A stretch of 64,000 bases of DNA from Bacillus sp. B1-b2 (GCF_009183415.1 NZ_WEHU01000002.1:62001-126000), one strand, 5' to 3'; shown: positions 17,236-26,832, counted from the stretch's first letter. The notes: a model not told the origin generated them from the letters alone. Translations and numbers: made by a program.

Positions 17236-18425
17236 GAAAAATAGGAGTGGTTATAAGCATACTATTTTTATTGCTATTAACAGGATGCTGGGACAGAAAA
17301 GAGCTATCAGATATTAAAATTGTATCAGGTATGGCGATTGATAAAGGGAAAGATGCAAAGTTTAAAGTAACAGTAGAAGCGTTGAATGCAGTTGAGCTTA
17401 GTACACAAACAGCAAGTGGAAATGCTCCAACAGTTGTGGAATCTATTGAAGGTAACTCCGTTTCAGAAATCACGCACCAGTTTAATGAATATTTAGCACA
17501 ACTTCTAGTATTTTCTCATATGAAAGTACTGGTCATCAGTGAAGAGATAGCTACTAAAGGTATGTTGGATTTTATTGATTATTTGGAAAGAAATCGAGAA
17601 ATGCGTGATGATTTTAATATAATCATTGCAAGAGAAGGGAAAGCAGCAGATATTTTAAAAGTTACTACTCATTTTAAGAAGGCCTCCTCTTTAAAGCTAT
17701 CTCCTCAATTGAATCAATTATTACAGGACTGGGGTGGTGATCCAGGAGTGCGAATTAATGATTTTATTGATGAACTAGCACTTGAAGGGAAAGAACCTGT
17801 TTTAGCTACCGTAAAGTTAAAGGGAGATGTGAAAAAAGGGAAAAGCATGGAGAATATTATGAGTGTAACTCCAGACGCGCTTGTTGTTGTAGACTCTTTA
17901 GGTATTTTCAAAGACGAAAAATTAGTAGGTTTTTTACCATTAGAGGATGCAAGAAATTACTTATGGATTCAAAATAAACTAAAGCAAACATCCTTATCAC
18001 TTACTTGTAAGAAAGATGATTATAGCTCCATAAGATTAACAGATTCACAAACAGATATTAAAGCGAAGTGGAAAGACGATAAACCGTATTTTGATATAAA
18101 AATAAAAGCAGAAGGCTACCTAGAAGGAACACAATGTTATAAAGATATTGATGAGATAGGATCCATTGAAAGTTATGAAAAGGGAATAAACAAAACATTT
18201 TCTAAAGCTATAGAGGATACTGTGAAAAAAGTGCAAAAAGAATATGGTACAGACATTTTTGGTTTTGGAGAAATGCTAAGAAGACAAGATTATGATGCCT
18301 TTATGAAGGTGAAGGACGAATGGAACCAAACCTTTACGGAGGCCGAAGTGAACGTGAATCTTGATTTCATTGTGAGAAGATCAGGCATACGCTCTAAAAG
18401 CTTTTTGACCGATTTAGAAAAATAG
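17232..18425 (+). CDS. Spore germinant receptor C subunit, lipoprotein (GerC family)
   Basis: 397 aa lipoprotein. The signal peptide ends in the lipobox LLTGC, followed by WDRKELSD, the near-invariant GerC start of the mature protein. The rest shows the GerAC N-terminal domain and C-terminal domain. Lipid-anchored on the outer face of the spore inner membrane, it completes the receptor with the A and B subunits. Last gene of the D-B-B-A-C operon; a terminator follows at 18503-18526. Confidence 0.94.
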   Translation: MRKIGVVISILFLLLLTGCWDRKELSDIKIVSGMAIDKGKDAKFKVTVEALNAVELSTQTASGNAPTVVESIEGNSVSEITHQFNEYLAQLLVFSHMKVLVISEEIATKGMLDFIDYLERNREMRDDFNIIIAREGKAADILKVTTHFKKASSLKLSPQLNQLLQDWGGDPGVRINDFIDELALEGKEPVLATVKLKGDVKKGKSMENIMSVTPDALVVVDSLGIFKDEKLVGFLPLEDARNYLWIQNKLKQTSLSLTCKKDDYSSIRLTDSQTDIKAKWKDDKPYFDIKIKAEGYLEGTQCYKDIDEIGSIESYEKGINKTFSKAIEDTVKKVQKEYGTDIFGFGEMLRRQDYDAFMKVKDEWNQTFTEAEVNVNLDFIVRRSGIRSKSFLTDLEK

Positions 18426-18502
18426 TTTGTTTTTATTAACTGAATAATAAGTTCACCCATAAATAACTATTTTGTTTATTCCATTTAAAGTGGACATATG
18501 AG

Positions 18503-18526
18503 AAGACCCAATGTGGTCTTTTTATT
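18503..18526 (+). terminator. Terminator of the germination operon
   Basis: AAGACC/GGTCTT stem with a 6-nt loop followed by TTTTTATTTTT. Confidence 0.7.
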
Positions 18527-18649
18527 TTTATTCCAAAAAGGATGATGAATATCTAAGACTAAAGTTGTATAAGAAAATCAAGCTAAGGCATGTTATGAAA
18601 AAATCAAAGGAAAGGTAACATAGTAGATAAGAAGGGAGCGATAAACGAA

Positions 18650-19000
18650 ATGAAAAAATTTGGTTTATTTTTAATAGGGGCAGTAGCTACCATCATCTTA
18701 TTATCACAAATTGGTCCAATGATTGGGTTGGTTATCAGTGCCGCGGTTCTATATTTTGCTTATAAGCAATTCGCAAAAGCTACGAGTAAAGGAGCTAAGT
18801 TTTGGTGGGGAGTTGCAGGCGTTATTATGCTTGTCATCACTGCAAGTAATCTACCAGCTATTATTGGTGTAGTAGCAGCCTATGTTTTATATCTTGTTAT
18901 GAAGAAATGGAACAATAACAAACAAGTAGTGGTAAAAACGCAACATACAGATGATCCATTTGTAAACTTTGAAAATCAATGGTCTAAATTAACGAAATAA
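18650..19000 (+). CDS. liaI: LiaI-like membrane protein
   Basis: 116 aa with three or four short hydrophobic helices and a charged tail. LiaI anchors the phage-shock protein LiaH at the membrane during envelope stress. Identity rests mostly on context, directly upstream of a PspA/LiaH gene and the LiaFSR genes, with matching size (B. subtilis LiaI is 126 aa). RBS AAGGGAGCG. Expected to be induced by LiaR; a possible LiaR half-palindrome (GACTAAAGTT, 18557-18566) lies upstream, but I cannot confirm it. Confidence 0.8.
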   Translation: MKKFGLFLIGAVATIILLSQIGPMIGLVISAAVLYFAYKQFAKATSKGAKFWWGVAGVIMLVITASNLPAIIGVVAAYVLYLVMKKWNNNKQVVVKTQHTDDPFVNFENQWSKLTK

Positions 19001-19016
19001 AAGGAGAGAAATAAGA

Positions 19017-19667
19017 ATGGCAAATTTATTAGAAAGAATGAAAACAACTATTTTAGCAGATCTAAATCAGTTATTAGATAAGAAAGAAGACAAAAATCCC
19101 ATTGCATTACTAAACCAATATTTAAGAGAATGTGAAAAAGAAACAGATAAAGTAAAGGAACTTGTAGATCGTCAGTACAAATTGCAAGAAGAATTTACGA
19201 AAGAACAACAACAAGCACAACAAATGGCAAATAAGAGAAAAGTTCAAGTGGAAATGGCTGAGAAAGCTGGAGAAGAAGAGTTAAAATCCTATGCATCATT
19301 AGAGCTAGCTCATTATGAAGAGAGAACGGCACGTCTAAGTGAAACGTTAGTAACCATTAATCAGCAATTACATGATTTAGAAAAGAAATACATGGATATG
19401 CTGCATAAACTAAAAGACATGAAGTTACGCCAAATGGAGTTAATGGCAAAGGAAAATGTAACAAGAGCGAATTATAAAATGAATAAGGTGTTTGATGAAC
19501 AAGCAGCAAACCCTACAAATCCAGCACGCTTTAGCGAGATGGAAGACTATATAGAAAAATTAGAGAATAAGATTAATGCGAAATACTATAAGCATACAAT
19601 GGATGAAAAGCTAGCTGCATTAGAAAAAAACATGCTGAAAAAAGAAGAAGATTCCATAAGTTTATAG
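19017..19667 (+). CDS. liaH: LiaH, PspA/IM30-family stress protein
   Basis: 216 aa, almost entirely helical coiled coil, PspA/IM30 family, which assembles on the cytoplasmic face of stressed membranes. N-terminal amphipathic helix (MANLLERMKTTILADLNQLL), then the family's DPIALLNQYLRE-type motif (here NPIALLNQYLRECEKET). Cotranscribed with liaI (16-bp gap, AAAGGAGAG site). A hairpin after it (19682-19712) would reduce read-through into liaF. Confidence 0.92.
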   Translation: MANLLERMKTTILADLNQLLDKKEDKNPIALLNQYLRECEKETDKVKELVDRQYKLQEEFTKEQQQAQQMANKRKVQVEMAEKAGEEELKSYASLELAHYEERTARLSETLVTINQQLHDLEKKYMDMLHKLKDMKLRQMELMAKENVTRANYKMNKVFDEQAANPTNPARFSEMEDYIEKLENKINAKYYKHTMDEKLAALEKNMLKKEEDSISL

Positions 19668-19681
19668 AAAAGTGGTATCCT

Positions 19682-19712
19682 AAAAAGGCGTAGTATATTT
19701 ACGCCTTTTTAA
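19682..19712. terminator. Terminator/attenuator between liaIH and liaFSR
   Basis: AAAAAGGCGTA/TACGCCTTTTT stem around a short loop, T-rich on both strands. It separates the strongly inducible liaIH from the regulatory genes. Confidence 0.85.
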
Positions 19713-19815
19713 ACAGAAGATGATAAAAATAAAATCGCTTATAATAAGATAATAAAAGATAGAGATAAAAGAAATAGCCTACAGAAAAAACAGTAAGAAG
19801 GGAGAGTGAGGGTCT

Positions 19816-20553
19816 ATGTTTCAAAGATTTAAGGGCCAATATACACATTGGGTTCTTATTATTGGAGGAATTCTTTTACTTTTAGAACTCTTTGTATTTA
19901 ATCCAGGCTTAATCTTTTCTCTTCTTGTGTCTGTTGGGATGATCTATGTATCAAAAAGATCATTAAAAGGGCTATTTGGCAAATTTTCATTTTGGTTAGG
20001 AATACTTATCCTATCCATAAGTGTTTTGAATATGTTTACCTTTAAGTTTTTCTTATTTAGTGTACTGCTCTATTTTCTTATGCAGTTGATGCAAAATAAG
20101 AAGGCTACAGAAATAATAAAACCATTCATTAAAAGCAAGAATTCTACTGATGGGCTGGAAGAACCTATCATAAAAAAACAAGTTCTTTTTACAAATGCTA
20201 TTTATAATCGAAACAATACACCTGACCATGTATATGAATGGGATGATATTAACATTCAATGTGGTCTGAATAACACGAAAATTGATCTAAGCTATACGGT
20301 TCTTCCTGAAGGAGAAACAGTCATATGGATAAGAAATATAATTGGAGATGTAAAATTATATATACCTTATGATATGGAAGTAAGTATTAATCATTCTACG
20401 ATATTCGGTTCTTATCGTATTCTAGGGCATGCTGATAACCATCTAGTTAACCACAATGTTACGGTGAAAACACCTGATTATAATAAGGCAAACACCAGAG
20501 TGAAGATTGTTACCTCCTTTGTTGTTGGGAAGCTCGAGGTGAAAAGAATATGA
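19816..20553 (+). CDS. liaF: LiaF, negative regulator of LiaRS
   Basis: 245 aa. N-terminal membrane region with three to four helices (residues 10-95) and a soluble C-terminal DUF2154-type beta domain. LiaF holds the kinase LiaS inactive in the absence of envelope stress. Overlaps liaS by 4 bases (ATGA), as usual in liaFSR. RBS GGGAGAGTGAGGG. liaG, which precedes liaF in B. subtilis, is absent here. Confidence 0.92.
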   Translation: MFQRFKGQYTHWVLIIGGILLLLELFVFNPGLIFSLLVSVGMIYVSKRSLKGLFGKFSFWLGILILSISVLNMFTFKFFLFSVLLYFLMQLMQNKKATEIIKPFIKSKNSTDGLEEPIIKKQVLFTNAIYNRNNTPDHVYEWDDINIQCGLNNTKIDLSYTVLPEGETVIWIRNIIGDVKLYIPYDMEVSINHSTIFGSYRILGHADNHLVNHNVTVKTPDYNKANTRVKIVTSFVVGKLEVKRI

Positions 20554-21593
20554 GTATCATTACTCGACAGATTATTTGGGGAGTAGGTACCTCCTTTTTG
20601 TTTTTTCTATTCTTTTCTATAAGTTATTTAACAATCTTCCCCCCAACAGAGTGGAGTGAACTCTGGGAACAAGAATTAATGGGCATACCATTTGCCCTTT
20701 TTGTTAGTAGTGTAAATCTTGGTATTGGAATTATGGTTGGGTTCTTTTCTGGGTATGTGTGGAAAAGACAGCTAAGTGCTTTAGATGAAAGAATACATAG
20801 CTTAGATCCGTTAGAGCCATCGACTAATTATCCTTCTAGTAGTACAGAGGAGTTAGTTCAGCTAGAATATGCCATTAATCACATTCAAAGGCAGTTATTA
20901 GAGCAGACGAAGCTTTCACAAAAGTTAGTGAATGAAAAGGCAGAGGATCAAGAAAAGCAGCTACAAAATGTTATTATTGCAGAACGAAATAGACTGGCTA
21001 GAGAATTACATGACTCTGTTAGTCAGCAATTATTTGCAGCATCTATGTTATTATCAGCCATTAATGAAACAAGACCTTTATCAGATGATCGAGAAACGAA
21101 GCAATTGCAGCTAGTGGAAGAAACCATACAACAATCACAATTAGAAATGAGAGCGTTATTGCTTCATCTTAGACCAGTAGCATTAAAAGGAAAATCCTTA
21201 AAAATCGGGATTATGGATTTGCTAACAGAATTAAAGCAAAAAGTAACGTTAGAAATTGTTTGGAAGTTAGAGGACCTCCAATTAGACAAAGGAATGGAAG
21301 ATCATCTTTTTCGTATTCTGCAAGAGTCCGTATCTAACACGCTAAGACATGCTAAGGCAGAACAATTAGAAGTACAGTTAATAGAAAGAGAAGCCTTTAT
21401 CATTTTAAGAGTGATTGATAATGGAGTTGGATTTAATGTTGATGTGAGAAAAACTGGATCTTATGGCTTGCAAAATATGTATGAAAGAGCAGCTGAAATT
21501 GGCGGACAATTAAAAATTGTTAGTTTAGAGAAGCAAGGAACTCGCTTAGAAGTAAAAGTACCAATACTGGAAAGAGAAGAGGAGCAAGCATGA
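20550..21593 (+). CDS. liaS: LiaS sensor histidine kinase
   Basis: 347 aa, two membrane helices (about 10-30 and 47-70) with a short extracytoplasmic loop, then a HAMP-like linker. The HisKA_3 dimerisation domain contains [17 protein letters not shown], phospho-acceptor His154. The HATPase domain has IDNGVGF and GSYGLQNM. Senses cell-wall-antibiotic stress together with LiaF and phosphorylates LiaR. Overlaps liaR by 4 bases. Confidence 0.95.
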   Translation: MSIITRQIIWGVGTSFLFFLFFSISYLTIFPPTEWSELWEQELMGIPFALFVSSVNLGIGIMVGFFSGYVWKRQLSALDERIHSLDPLEPSTNYPSSSTEELVQLEYAINHIQRQLLEQTKLSQKLVNEKAEDQEKQLQNVIIAERNRLARELHDSVSQQLFAASMLLSAINETRPLSDDRETKQLQLVEETIQQSQLEMRALLLHLRPVALKGKSLKIGIMDLLTELKQKVTLEIVWKLEDLQLDKGMEDHLFRILQESVSNTLRHAKAEQLEVQLIEREAFIILRVIDNGVGFNVDVRKTGSYGLQNMYERAAEIGGQLKIVSLEKQGTRLEVKVPILEREEEQA

Positions 21594-22222
21594 TTAGAGT
21601 GTTGTTTGTTGATGACCATGAAATGGTTCGGATTGGAGTATCATCCTATCTTTCTGCACAACAGGATATTGAAGTGGTAGGAGAAGCAGAAAACGGAAAA
21701 GTAGCAATAGAGTTAGCACTGGAATTAAGACCTGATATCATTCTAATGGACCTTGTGATGGATGAAATGGATGGAATTGAGGCGACCAAACAGATTATTG
21801 ATTCTTGGCCAGAAGCAAAGATTATCATTGTCACAAGCTTTCTTGATGATGAGAAGGTATATCCAGCACTTCAGGCAGGAGCTACTAGCTATATGCTAAA
21901 AACATCCAAAGCAAGCGAGATAGCGAGCGCAGTCCGAAAAACATTCAGTGGTCATATTGTTCTTGAACCAGAAGTGACAGATAAAATGATGACAAAAATG
22001 CGAGAAAAGAAAATAACTCCTCTTCATGAAGACTTAACGGCAAGAGAGATGGAAATATTGCTGCTGATGACAGAAGGAAAGAGTAACCAGGAGATAGCAG
22101 ATCATTTAATTATTGCTTTAAAAACAGTTAAAACACATGTAAGTAATATTTTAGGGAAATTACAAGTACAAGACCGAACACAAGCGGTCATCTATGCATT
22201 CAAACATTCTCTTGTTGAATAA
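21590..22222 (+). CDS. liaR: LiaR response regulator
   Basis: 210 aa NarL/FixJ-type regulator. Receiver domain with the acidic pair in FVDDHE, phospho-acceptor Asp54 in [12 protein letters not shown], and TS/K conserved positions. C-terminal LuxR-type helix-turn-helix ([20 protein letters not shown], then [14 protein letters not shown]). Activates liaIH on envelope stress. Last gene of the operon. Confidence 0.95.
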   Translation: MIRVLFVDDHEMVRIGVSSYLSAQQDIEVVGEAENGKVAIELALELRPDIILMDLVMDEMDGIEATKQIIDSWPEAKIIIVTSFLDDEKVYPALQAGATSYMLKTSKASEIASAVRKTFSGHIVLEPEVTDKMMTKMREKKITPLHEDLTAREMEILLLMTEGKSNQEIADHLIIALKTVKTHVSNILGKLQVQDRTQAVIYAFKHSLVE

Positions 22223-22264
22223 ATAAAAAGGTAAACAATCATGATTTTAGACCTAACTCACCCT

Positions 22265-22290
22265 TAATTAAACGTTTGATTAATTTTTCT
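22265..22290 (+). terminator. Probable terminator of liaFSR
   Basis: TTAAT/ATTAA arms around the AAACGTTT palindrome, then TTTTTC. AT-rich, so moderate strength. Confidence 0.5.
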
Positions 22291-22427
22291 TGGACTATCA
22301 GAAATGGAAAAAAGACAAACTAGAAAAATATTTTTCGGACTTGTCTCATAGAATGATAAGAGAAAAGGAAAATAAACACTATTCTTTTACTAGTATTGAG
22401 GTAGAAGAGTATTTGAGGGAGAGGTCC

Positions 22428-23753
22428 ATGAGTTCATTTTATAAAGGTACATTGTTATTAATCGTGACAGCATTTTTCGGAGAATGCATTGAATTCCTTG
22501 TCAATATGGTAATGGCTAGAGAACTAGGAGAACATGGACTAGGTTTATATATGACTATTCTGCCAACCATTTTTCTTATTGTTCTATTGGCAAGCTTTGA
22601 ATTACCCACTTCTATTTCCAAATTTATAGCAGAGAAAGATTCTAATTATCATGTAGGGATGCTACAGCAAGTGTTAAAGTGGACCATTATCTTTACCATT
22701 GTACTCACTATTATTGCATCAATTGTGATTCCTTTTATTCCGATGTTTAAAAGCTATCACCCACTATTAAAATGGATGGTTATTCTACTGTTACCAATCA
22801 TATCTTTTACCTCCATTGCAAGAGGATACTTTATGGGAAAACAACAAATGGGGAAAATTGCTGTTTCTAACTTCTTGCGAAAAATTGTTCAACTAGGATT
22901 ATTAGTCTTTTTATTTCAGTGGTTTTCATTCGATATTGAAACATCTGTCTTAATCGCTTTTTTTACTATTGTAGGAAGTGATATGGTTGTATTTTTATAT
23001 TTAATGCATATGTTTTTTGTTCAATATCAGCGAATTAGAAAAGAAAAGAATACTATTTTAAGTGGAAAGGCTATTTGGAAGGATTTACTGTCTGTTTCTA
23101 TTCCTACCACTGGTCTTCGAATCTTTCATGCTCTTACTCACGCAATACAACCGTTCTTGATTAAGGGAGCATTAGTGGCTTCAGGTATTTCTGCGGCAAA
23201 TGCTACGGAGCAATTTGGGATGTTAGCTGGAATTGCATTTACGATAGGTTTTTTCCCTTCCTTTATTGCACATAGCTTTATGACTATGCTGATTCCAACT
23301 GTATCAAAAGCGTATGCACAGAGAGACTACACGAAATTGCAAAAGCTTTTGCAACAGGTAATGATTATAACACTAATATATGGTACTGTAGCTGTTGGTA
23401 TTTTTTACTTTTATGCAGATTCCCTTACTATGACATTTTTTCATTCCACTCAGGCAGCAGCCATTGTACAGCTTCTATGGCCATATTTTCTATTACACTA
23501 TTTTACTATTCCCATGCAAGCTTATTTAATTGGACTCGGTTTATTAAAGGATGCTGTTTTTCACAGTGTTTGGTCCACTATATTTTCCTATTCAGCCATT
23601 TATTATTTAGGCTCCCTAAGTGAGCTGCAGATGGGAGGAATAGCTATTGGAATGAATCTAGGAGCAGCTATATTAGCATCCTTACATTATTTAACTATTT
23701 GTAAAAAGATTGGATTTTCTATATGGCTTGTACCAGTTAATAAAATTTCATAA
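22428..23753 (+). CDS. SpoVB-like polysaccharide flippase (MATE/MOP superfamily)
   Basis: 441 aa from the preferred start, 12 or more membrane helices, of the SpoVB/MurJ-type branch of the MOP exporters that flip lipid-linked precursors. The N-terminus MSSFYKGTLLLIVTAFFGEC resembles SpoVB starts. The frame runs back to a TTG at 22290, but that codon has no ribosome binding site and abuts a terminator. GAGGGAGAGG precedes the ATG at 22428. A role in spore cortex or cell-wall precursor export is possible; I cannot tell which paralogue this is. Confidence 0.8.
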   Translation: MSSFYKGTLLLIVTAFFGECIEFLVNMVMARELGEHGLGLYMTILPTIFLIVLLASFELPTSISKFIAEKDSNYHVGMLQQVLKWTIIFTIVLTIIASIVIPFIPMFKSYHPLLKWMVILLLPIISFTSIARGYFMGKQQMGKIAVSNFLRKIVQLGLLVFLFQWFSFDIETSVLIAFFTIVGSDMVVFLYLMHMFFVQYQRIRKEKNTILSGKAIWKDLLSVSIPTTGLRIFHALTHAIQPFLIKGALVASGISAANATEQFGMLAGIAFTIGFFPSFIAHSFMTMLIPTVSKAYAQRDYTKLQKLLQQVMIITLIYGTVAVGIFYFYADSLTMTFFHSTQAAAIVQLLWPYFLLHYFTIPMQAYLIGLGLLKDAVFHSVWSTIFSYSAIYYLGSLSELQMGGIAIGMNLGAAILASLHYLTICKKIGFSIWLVPVNKIS

Positions 23754-23833
23754 AAAATAAAAAAAACTGTAGGGATTCGATCAAAAGAAATCGTTTATTA
23801 AGTAGTGATGTAAAAAGGGGAAGGAGAATAGAA

Positions 23834-24388
23834 ATGGAATCCCTATTAATTCAAGATAATCATTTAGAGCAAACAAATATATTTGAGCAAATGGTAAAAG
23901 AACATGGTAAATCTATTTATATATATGTATTATCCTTAGTAAAGCATAAAGAGCTGGCGGAGGATTTATATCAAGAAGTTTTAATTTCTGCTTATCTATC
24001 TTTTCCAACCTTTGAGGATTGTAAAAAGATAAAGAGTTGGTTATACAAAATAGCCATTAATAAATGTAGAGATTATTGGAGGAAAGAAAAAACTTCAAAG
24101 AAATTTTGGGAAGAATCCATCTATACGTATGCACGAGACACGTCGGTTTCTTTAGAGCCTGAGGAAACGCTTATTAGTCAATGTGATAAGGAAGAAATGA
24201 TTGGAACATTAGAGGAACTTGCACCTATCTATAAGGAACCGCTATTACTCTTCTATTATCATAACCAAACATTGGTAGAAATAAGTGATCATACAAACAC
24301 TCCACTTTCTACGGTAAAAACAAGAATGAAACGTGCAAAAGAGCAGCTAAAGCCAAAAGTAATCAGCAAAAAGATGATATCTATGTAA
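23834..24388 (+). CDS. ECF-type RNA polymerase sigma factor
   Basis: 184 aa, sigma-70 family, ECF subgroup with only regions 2 and 4. Region 2 (about 20-90) contains ELAEDLYQEVLISAYLSF and KSWLYKIAINKCRDYWRK; region 4 (about 130-178) contains EPLLLFYYHNQTLVEISD and LSTVKTRMKRAKEQL. RBS GGGGAAGGAG. No anti-sigma gene follows: the next gene is convergent and unrelated. Either regulation is by an unlinked anti-sigma or mostly transcriptional (inference). Confidence 0.9.
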   Translation: MESLLIQDNHLEQTNIFEQMVKEHGKSIYIYVLSLVKHKELAEDLYQEVLISAYLSFPTFEDCKKIKSWLYKIAINKCRDYWRKEKTSKKFWEESIYTYARDTSVSLEPEETLISQCDKEEMIGTLEELAPIYKEPLLLFYYHNQTLVEISDHTNTPLSTVKTRMKRAKEQLKPKVISKKMISM

Positions 24389-24402
24389 AAGGGAATATAA
24401 TA

Positions 24403-24437
24403 GATTTTTATGCTCAAGATAAATGAGCATAAAAATC
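24403..24437. terminator. Bidirectional terminator
   Basis: Perfect 14-bp stem GATTTTTATGCTCA/TGAGCATAAAAATC with a 7-nt loop between convergent genes. Confidence 0.85.
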
Positions 24438-24444
24438 ATGTCAT

Positions 24445-24693
24445 CTATTGTTGGTTCAACTTCTCATTATAATAATTTACAGAGTACATAGCACCCTCAT
24501 TAACCATATTATTGTCACCTATATCATCAGGAGCAGGATTTCCCGCTTTAGAAAGCAAGTCCTCGTCTGAATGAGAATGTAACTTATTTTTTAATTGGTG
24601 AATAACCTCCTTCCCTTTATTCGTAAAAAGAAGGAAACTACCTACACCAGCCCCGACAATAGCAAAAGTACGTACTGTGTTTTTTCCAAACAT
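24445..24693 (-). CDS. Small protein with N-terminal membrane helix (YtxH-like)
   Basis: 82 aa. One hydrophobic segment (FAIVGAGVGSFLLF, residues 10-23), then a charged soluble tail with HSHSDEDLLSKAGNPAPDD. It resembles YtxH-type small stress proteins in layout only; no function is known to me. RBS AGGAGGG precedes the ATG at 24693. Confidence 0.6.
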   Translation of the reverse strand: MFGKNTVRTFAIVGAGVGSFLLFTNKGKEVIHQLKNKLHSHSDEDLLSKAGNPAPDDIGDNNMVNEGAMYSVNYYNEKLNQQ

Positions 24694-24813
24694 AAAAATC
24701 CCTCCTATAATAAATTAATTTCCTTACTATCTATTAATTACCCTTTCCCTTGTTTCCACAAACTTTATTCAGGGAATAATAAGAGAACAAATAAGTAAGT
24801 TAGGGGGATTAGG

Positions 24814-25746
24814 GTGAATAAATATCACTTGCAAGATTGGGAATGGTATAAATTAACGAATGAAAATGACATTTATGAAGTTATTTTAGATAAAGGCTAT
24901 GATATAAAAAAATGGTTTAAAGAAGTGAAGGACAAGAAAAGTAATTATATCCAAATGGAAACGAAAGTAGTAGGAAAAGAAACATTAAGTGGATCTTTGA
25001 TATATAACCGAGAAGTGGAGAAAAAGGATGTTTATGAAATTTTTCACTTTTACTTGTCTGAAGATTGTCTTATTACTTATGATTATCATGATAATAGCTT
25101 ACATACTGACAGTAACAATTTATATGAAGGAATGATGCGTGCTGCAACGCCGGTCGAAGGATTTATGATTATTATTGGTCACATCATGACTGAACTACTT
25201 TATCATATAGATGCATATGAGAAACGGTTAGAAGGGTTGATTTGGGATTTAAAAGAAAGAAATAGTATAAAAACGCTAGATAAAGTTTATCAGTCTCGTC
25301 ACGAAATTCTTATTTGGAAAAATGTCATGATTCCTTTTCTAGAGATTAAATTTGCAATTGAAGAAGCTTTTGGTGATTCGGCCGTAAAAGGGAGAGAGTA
25401 TAAAAGGAGTAGCATAAGAATTGAAAGAGGACTAACACTTGTTTCTGAATATGAAAAGGAATTAAATAACTTAGTGAACTTTGAGGAGGTAGTTTCTCAG
25501 CACAGAGGAAATGAAATAATGAAAACTCTTACTGTTTTTACTACTCTCTGTACACCTATTATGGCATGGGGAGCTCTATGGGGAATGAACTTTAAGTTTA
25601 TGCCAGAATTAGATTGGAAATTTGGCTATGTTCTCTCTTTAGGTATAATTATTGGGTCGACGGTAGCTGTCTTCTTCTATCTAAAGTCACGTGGCTGGAT
25701 GGGAGATTTATTAAAGCCGCGCAAGAAAAATTCCTTCTTCCGCTAA
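24814..25746 (+). CDS. corA: CorA-family magnesium transporter (YfjQ-like)
   Basis: 310 aa. Large N-terminal cytoplasmic domain, then two C-terminal membrane helices with the CorA signature GMN at 257-259 (in ALWGMNFKFMPELDW). Pentameric Mg2+ (or Co2+/Ni2+) channel of the inner membrane. The start is GTG at 24814, with AGGGGG correctly spaced; size matches B. subtilis YfjQ (319 aa). The positive cluster KPRKK after the last helix is typical. Confidence 0.92.
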   Translation: MNKYHLQDWEWYKLTNENDIYEVILDKGYDIKKWFKEVKDKKSNYIQMETKVVGKETLSGSLIYNREVEKKDVYEIFHFYLSEDCLITYDYHDNSLHTDSNNLYEGMMRAATPVEGFMIIIGHIMTELLYHIDAYEKRLEGLIWDLKERNSIKTLDKVYQSRHEILIWKNVMIPFLEIKFAIEEAFGDSAVKGREYKRSSIRIERGLTLVSEYEKELNNLVNFEEVVSQHRGNEIMKTLTVFTTLCTPIMAWGALWGMNFKFMPELDWKFGYVLSLGIIIGSTVAVFFYLKSRGWMGDLLKPRKKNSFFR

Positions 25747-25837
25747 GGGTTAGACTCATCCTTCTTTGTTAGCATATAATAAGAGCAAGCAAAAAACTTA
25801 ATGCAATGAATATCATCAAAGGTGTCAAGGAGGATTT

Positions 25838-26344
25838 ATGGAAGAGTCAAGATATTGTAGTGAATCATTAGTGGTAAAAACAAGTATTGTATTTCCAACA
25901 GACACAAATACTTATGGTACTTTGTTTGGCGGTAAATTAATGGCGTATATTGACGATACAGCAGCAATTGCAGCTATGCGCCATGCAAGACGAGGAATTG
26001 TAACTGCCTCTACGGATTCGGTAGATTTTCTATATCCCATTCAGGAAGGCAATGCTGTATGCTTGGAAGCTTTTGTAACATATACAGGTACATCCTCTAT
26101 GGAAGTGTTTGTAAAGGTAAGTGCAGAGGACTTAATTTCAGGAGAAAGACATCTTTGTGCTCTTAGCTTCTTAACCATGGTAGCAATTGATGAAAATGGG
26201 AAACCAACAAAAGTGCCAAAAGTGATTCCACAAACAGAAGAAGAAAAAAGTCTATATGAATCTGCAAAGGATAGAGCAGAGGCAAGAAAGAAACGTAAGA
26301 AAGAGACAGAAGAGCTAGTAAATAAGTATAAGGATTTATATTAA
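25838..26344 (+). CDS. ykhA: Acyl-CoA thioesterase (YkhA-like hotdog protein)
   Basis: 168 aa hotdog-fold thioesterase of the YkhA/YciA/BACH type. NTYGTLFGGKLMAYIDDTAA contains the catalytic Asp region, and DSVDFLYPI follows. Hydrolyses acyl-CoA to fatty acid and CoA. The C-terminal 40 aa are a charged helix. RBS CAAGGAGGA. Confidence 0.9.
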   Translation: MEESRYCSESLVVKTSIVFPTDTNTYGTLFGGKLMAYIDDTAAIAAMRHARRGIVTASTDSVDFLYPIQEGNAVCLEAFVTYTGTSSMEVFVKVSAEDLISGERHLCALSFLTMVAIDENGKPTKVPKVIPQTEEEKSLYESAKDRAEARKKRKKETEELVNKYKDLY

Positions 26345-26365
26345 GGGTTTTATCCTTCAGAACCC

Positions 26366-26447
26366 TGTCGAAACTAGAGATAACCTTCTCTCTGAATAAA
26401 GTAATAAATAGACAATTGGTCGGCATTTTTTTATTAATGCTGTCGAA
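26366..26447. promoter_or_regulatory. Two Spo0A-type boxes
   Basis: TGTCGAA occurs at 26366-26372 and again at 26441-26447, both perfect 0A-box cores on the plus strand, upstream of the 92-aa gene. A spaced inverted repeat (AGACAATTGGTC at 26410 and GACCAATTTGTCT near 26497) brackets the second box. Confidence 0.4.
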
Positions 26448-26553
26448 ATATCAAATTATTTTCCAGGAAATGATGAGAATTTCCGATATGTTGTTGACCA
26501 ATTTGTCTGTTCTTGAAAAACAATGATTGAAAGAGTAGTAAAGGAGTTCAAGT

Positions 26554-26832
26554 ATGAATGTATTCTCTTATTATGTTATTACAAGAACAATTGATTATAG
26601 CGGGCAGTTGAGTACAGAAATAGAGAAAACCCTCATTCTACAAGATGACAAAATTTCCTCTGCTGAAAAAACATTTCCTTTGGATACTATATATGATATT
26701 TCCTATAAGCAAAGCATCAATACATATAAGATTTTGTATCTTCATACGAATCATGGAGTATACTCATTTGTAATAAAAGATGATCCGGAAGAGTGGATTG
26801 AGTTAATAAAGGAAAAATTGAATAATAAATAA
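26554..26832 (+). CDS. Hypothetical 92-aa protein, possible PH-like fold
   Basis: 92 aa soluble protein: alternating beta pattern and a C-terminal amphipathic helix (DDPEEWIELIKEKL). The spacing of beta strands and final helix resembles small PH-like bacterial domains, but I recognise no motif. RBS AAAGGAG. The upstream region carries two Spo0A-type boxes, and a bidirectional terminator follows. Confidence 0.6.
   Translation: MNVFSYYVITRTIDYSGQLSTEIEKTLILQDDKISSAEKTFPLDTIYDISYKQSINTYKILYLHTNHGVYSFVIKDDPEEWIELIKEKLNNK

Noticed and set aside
22290-22427. N-terminal extension of the SpoVB-like protein
   Set aside because: TTG at 22290 has no ribosome binding site and immediately follows a terminator; the ATG at 22428 has one and matches the family start.
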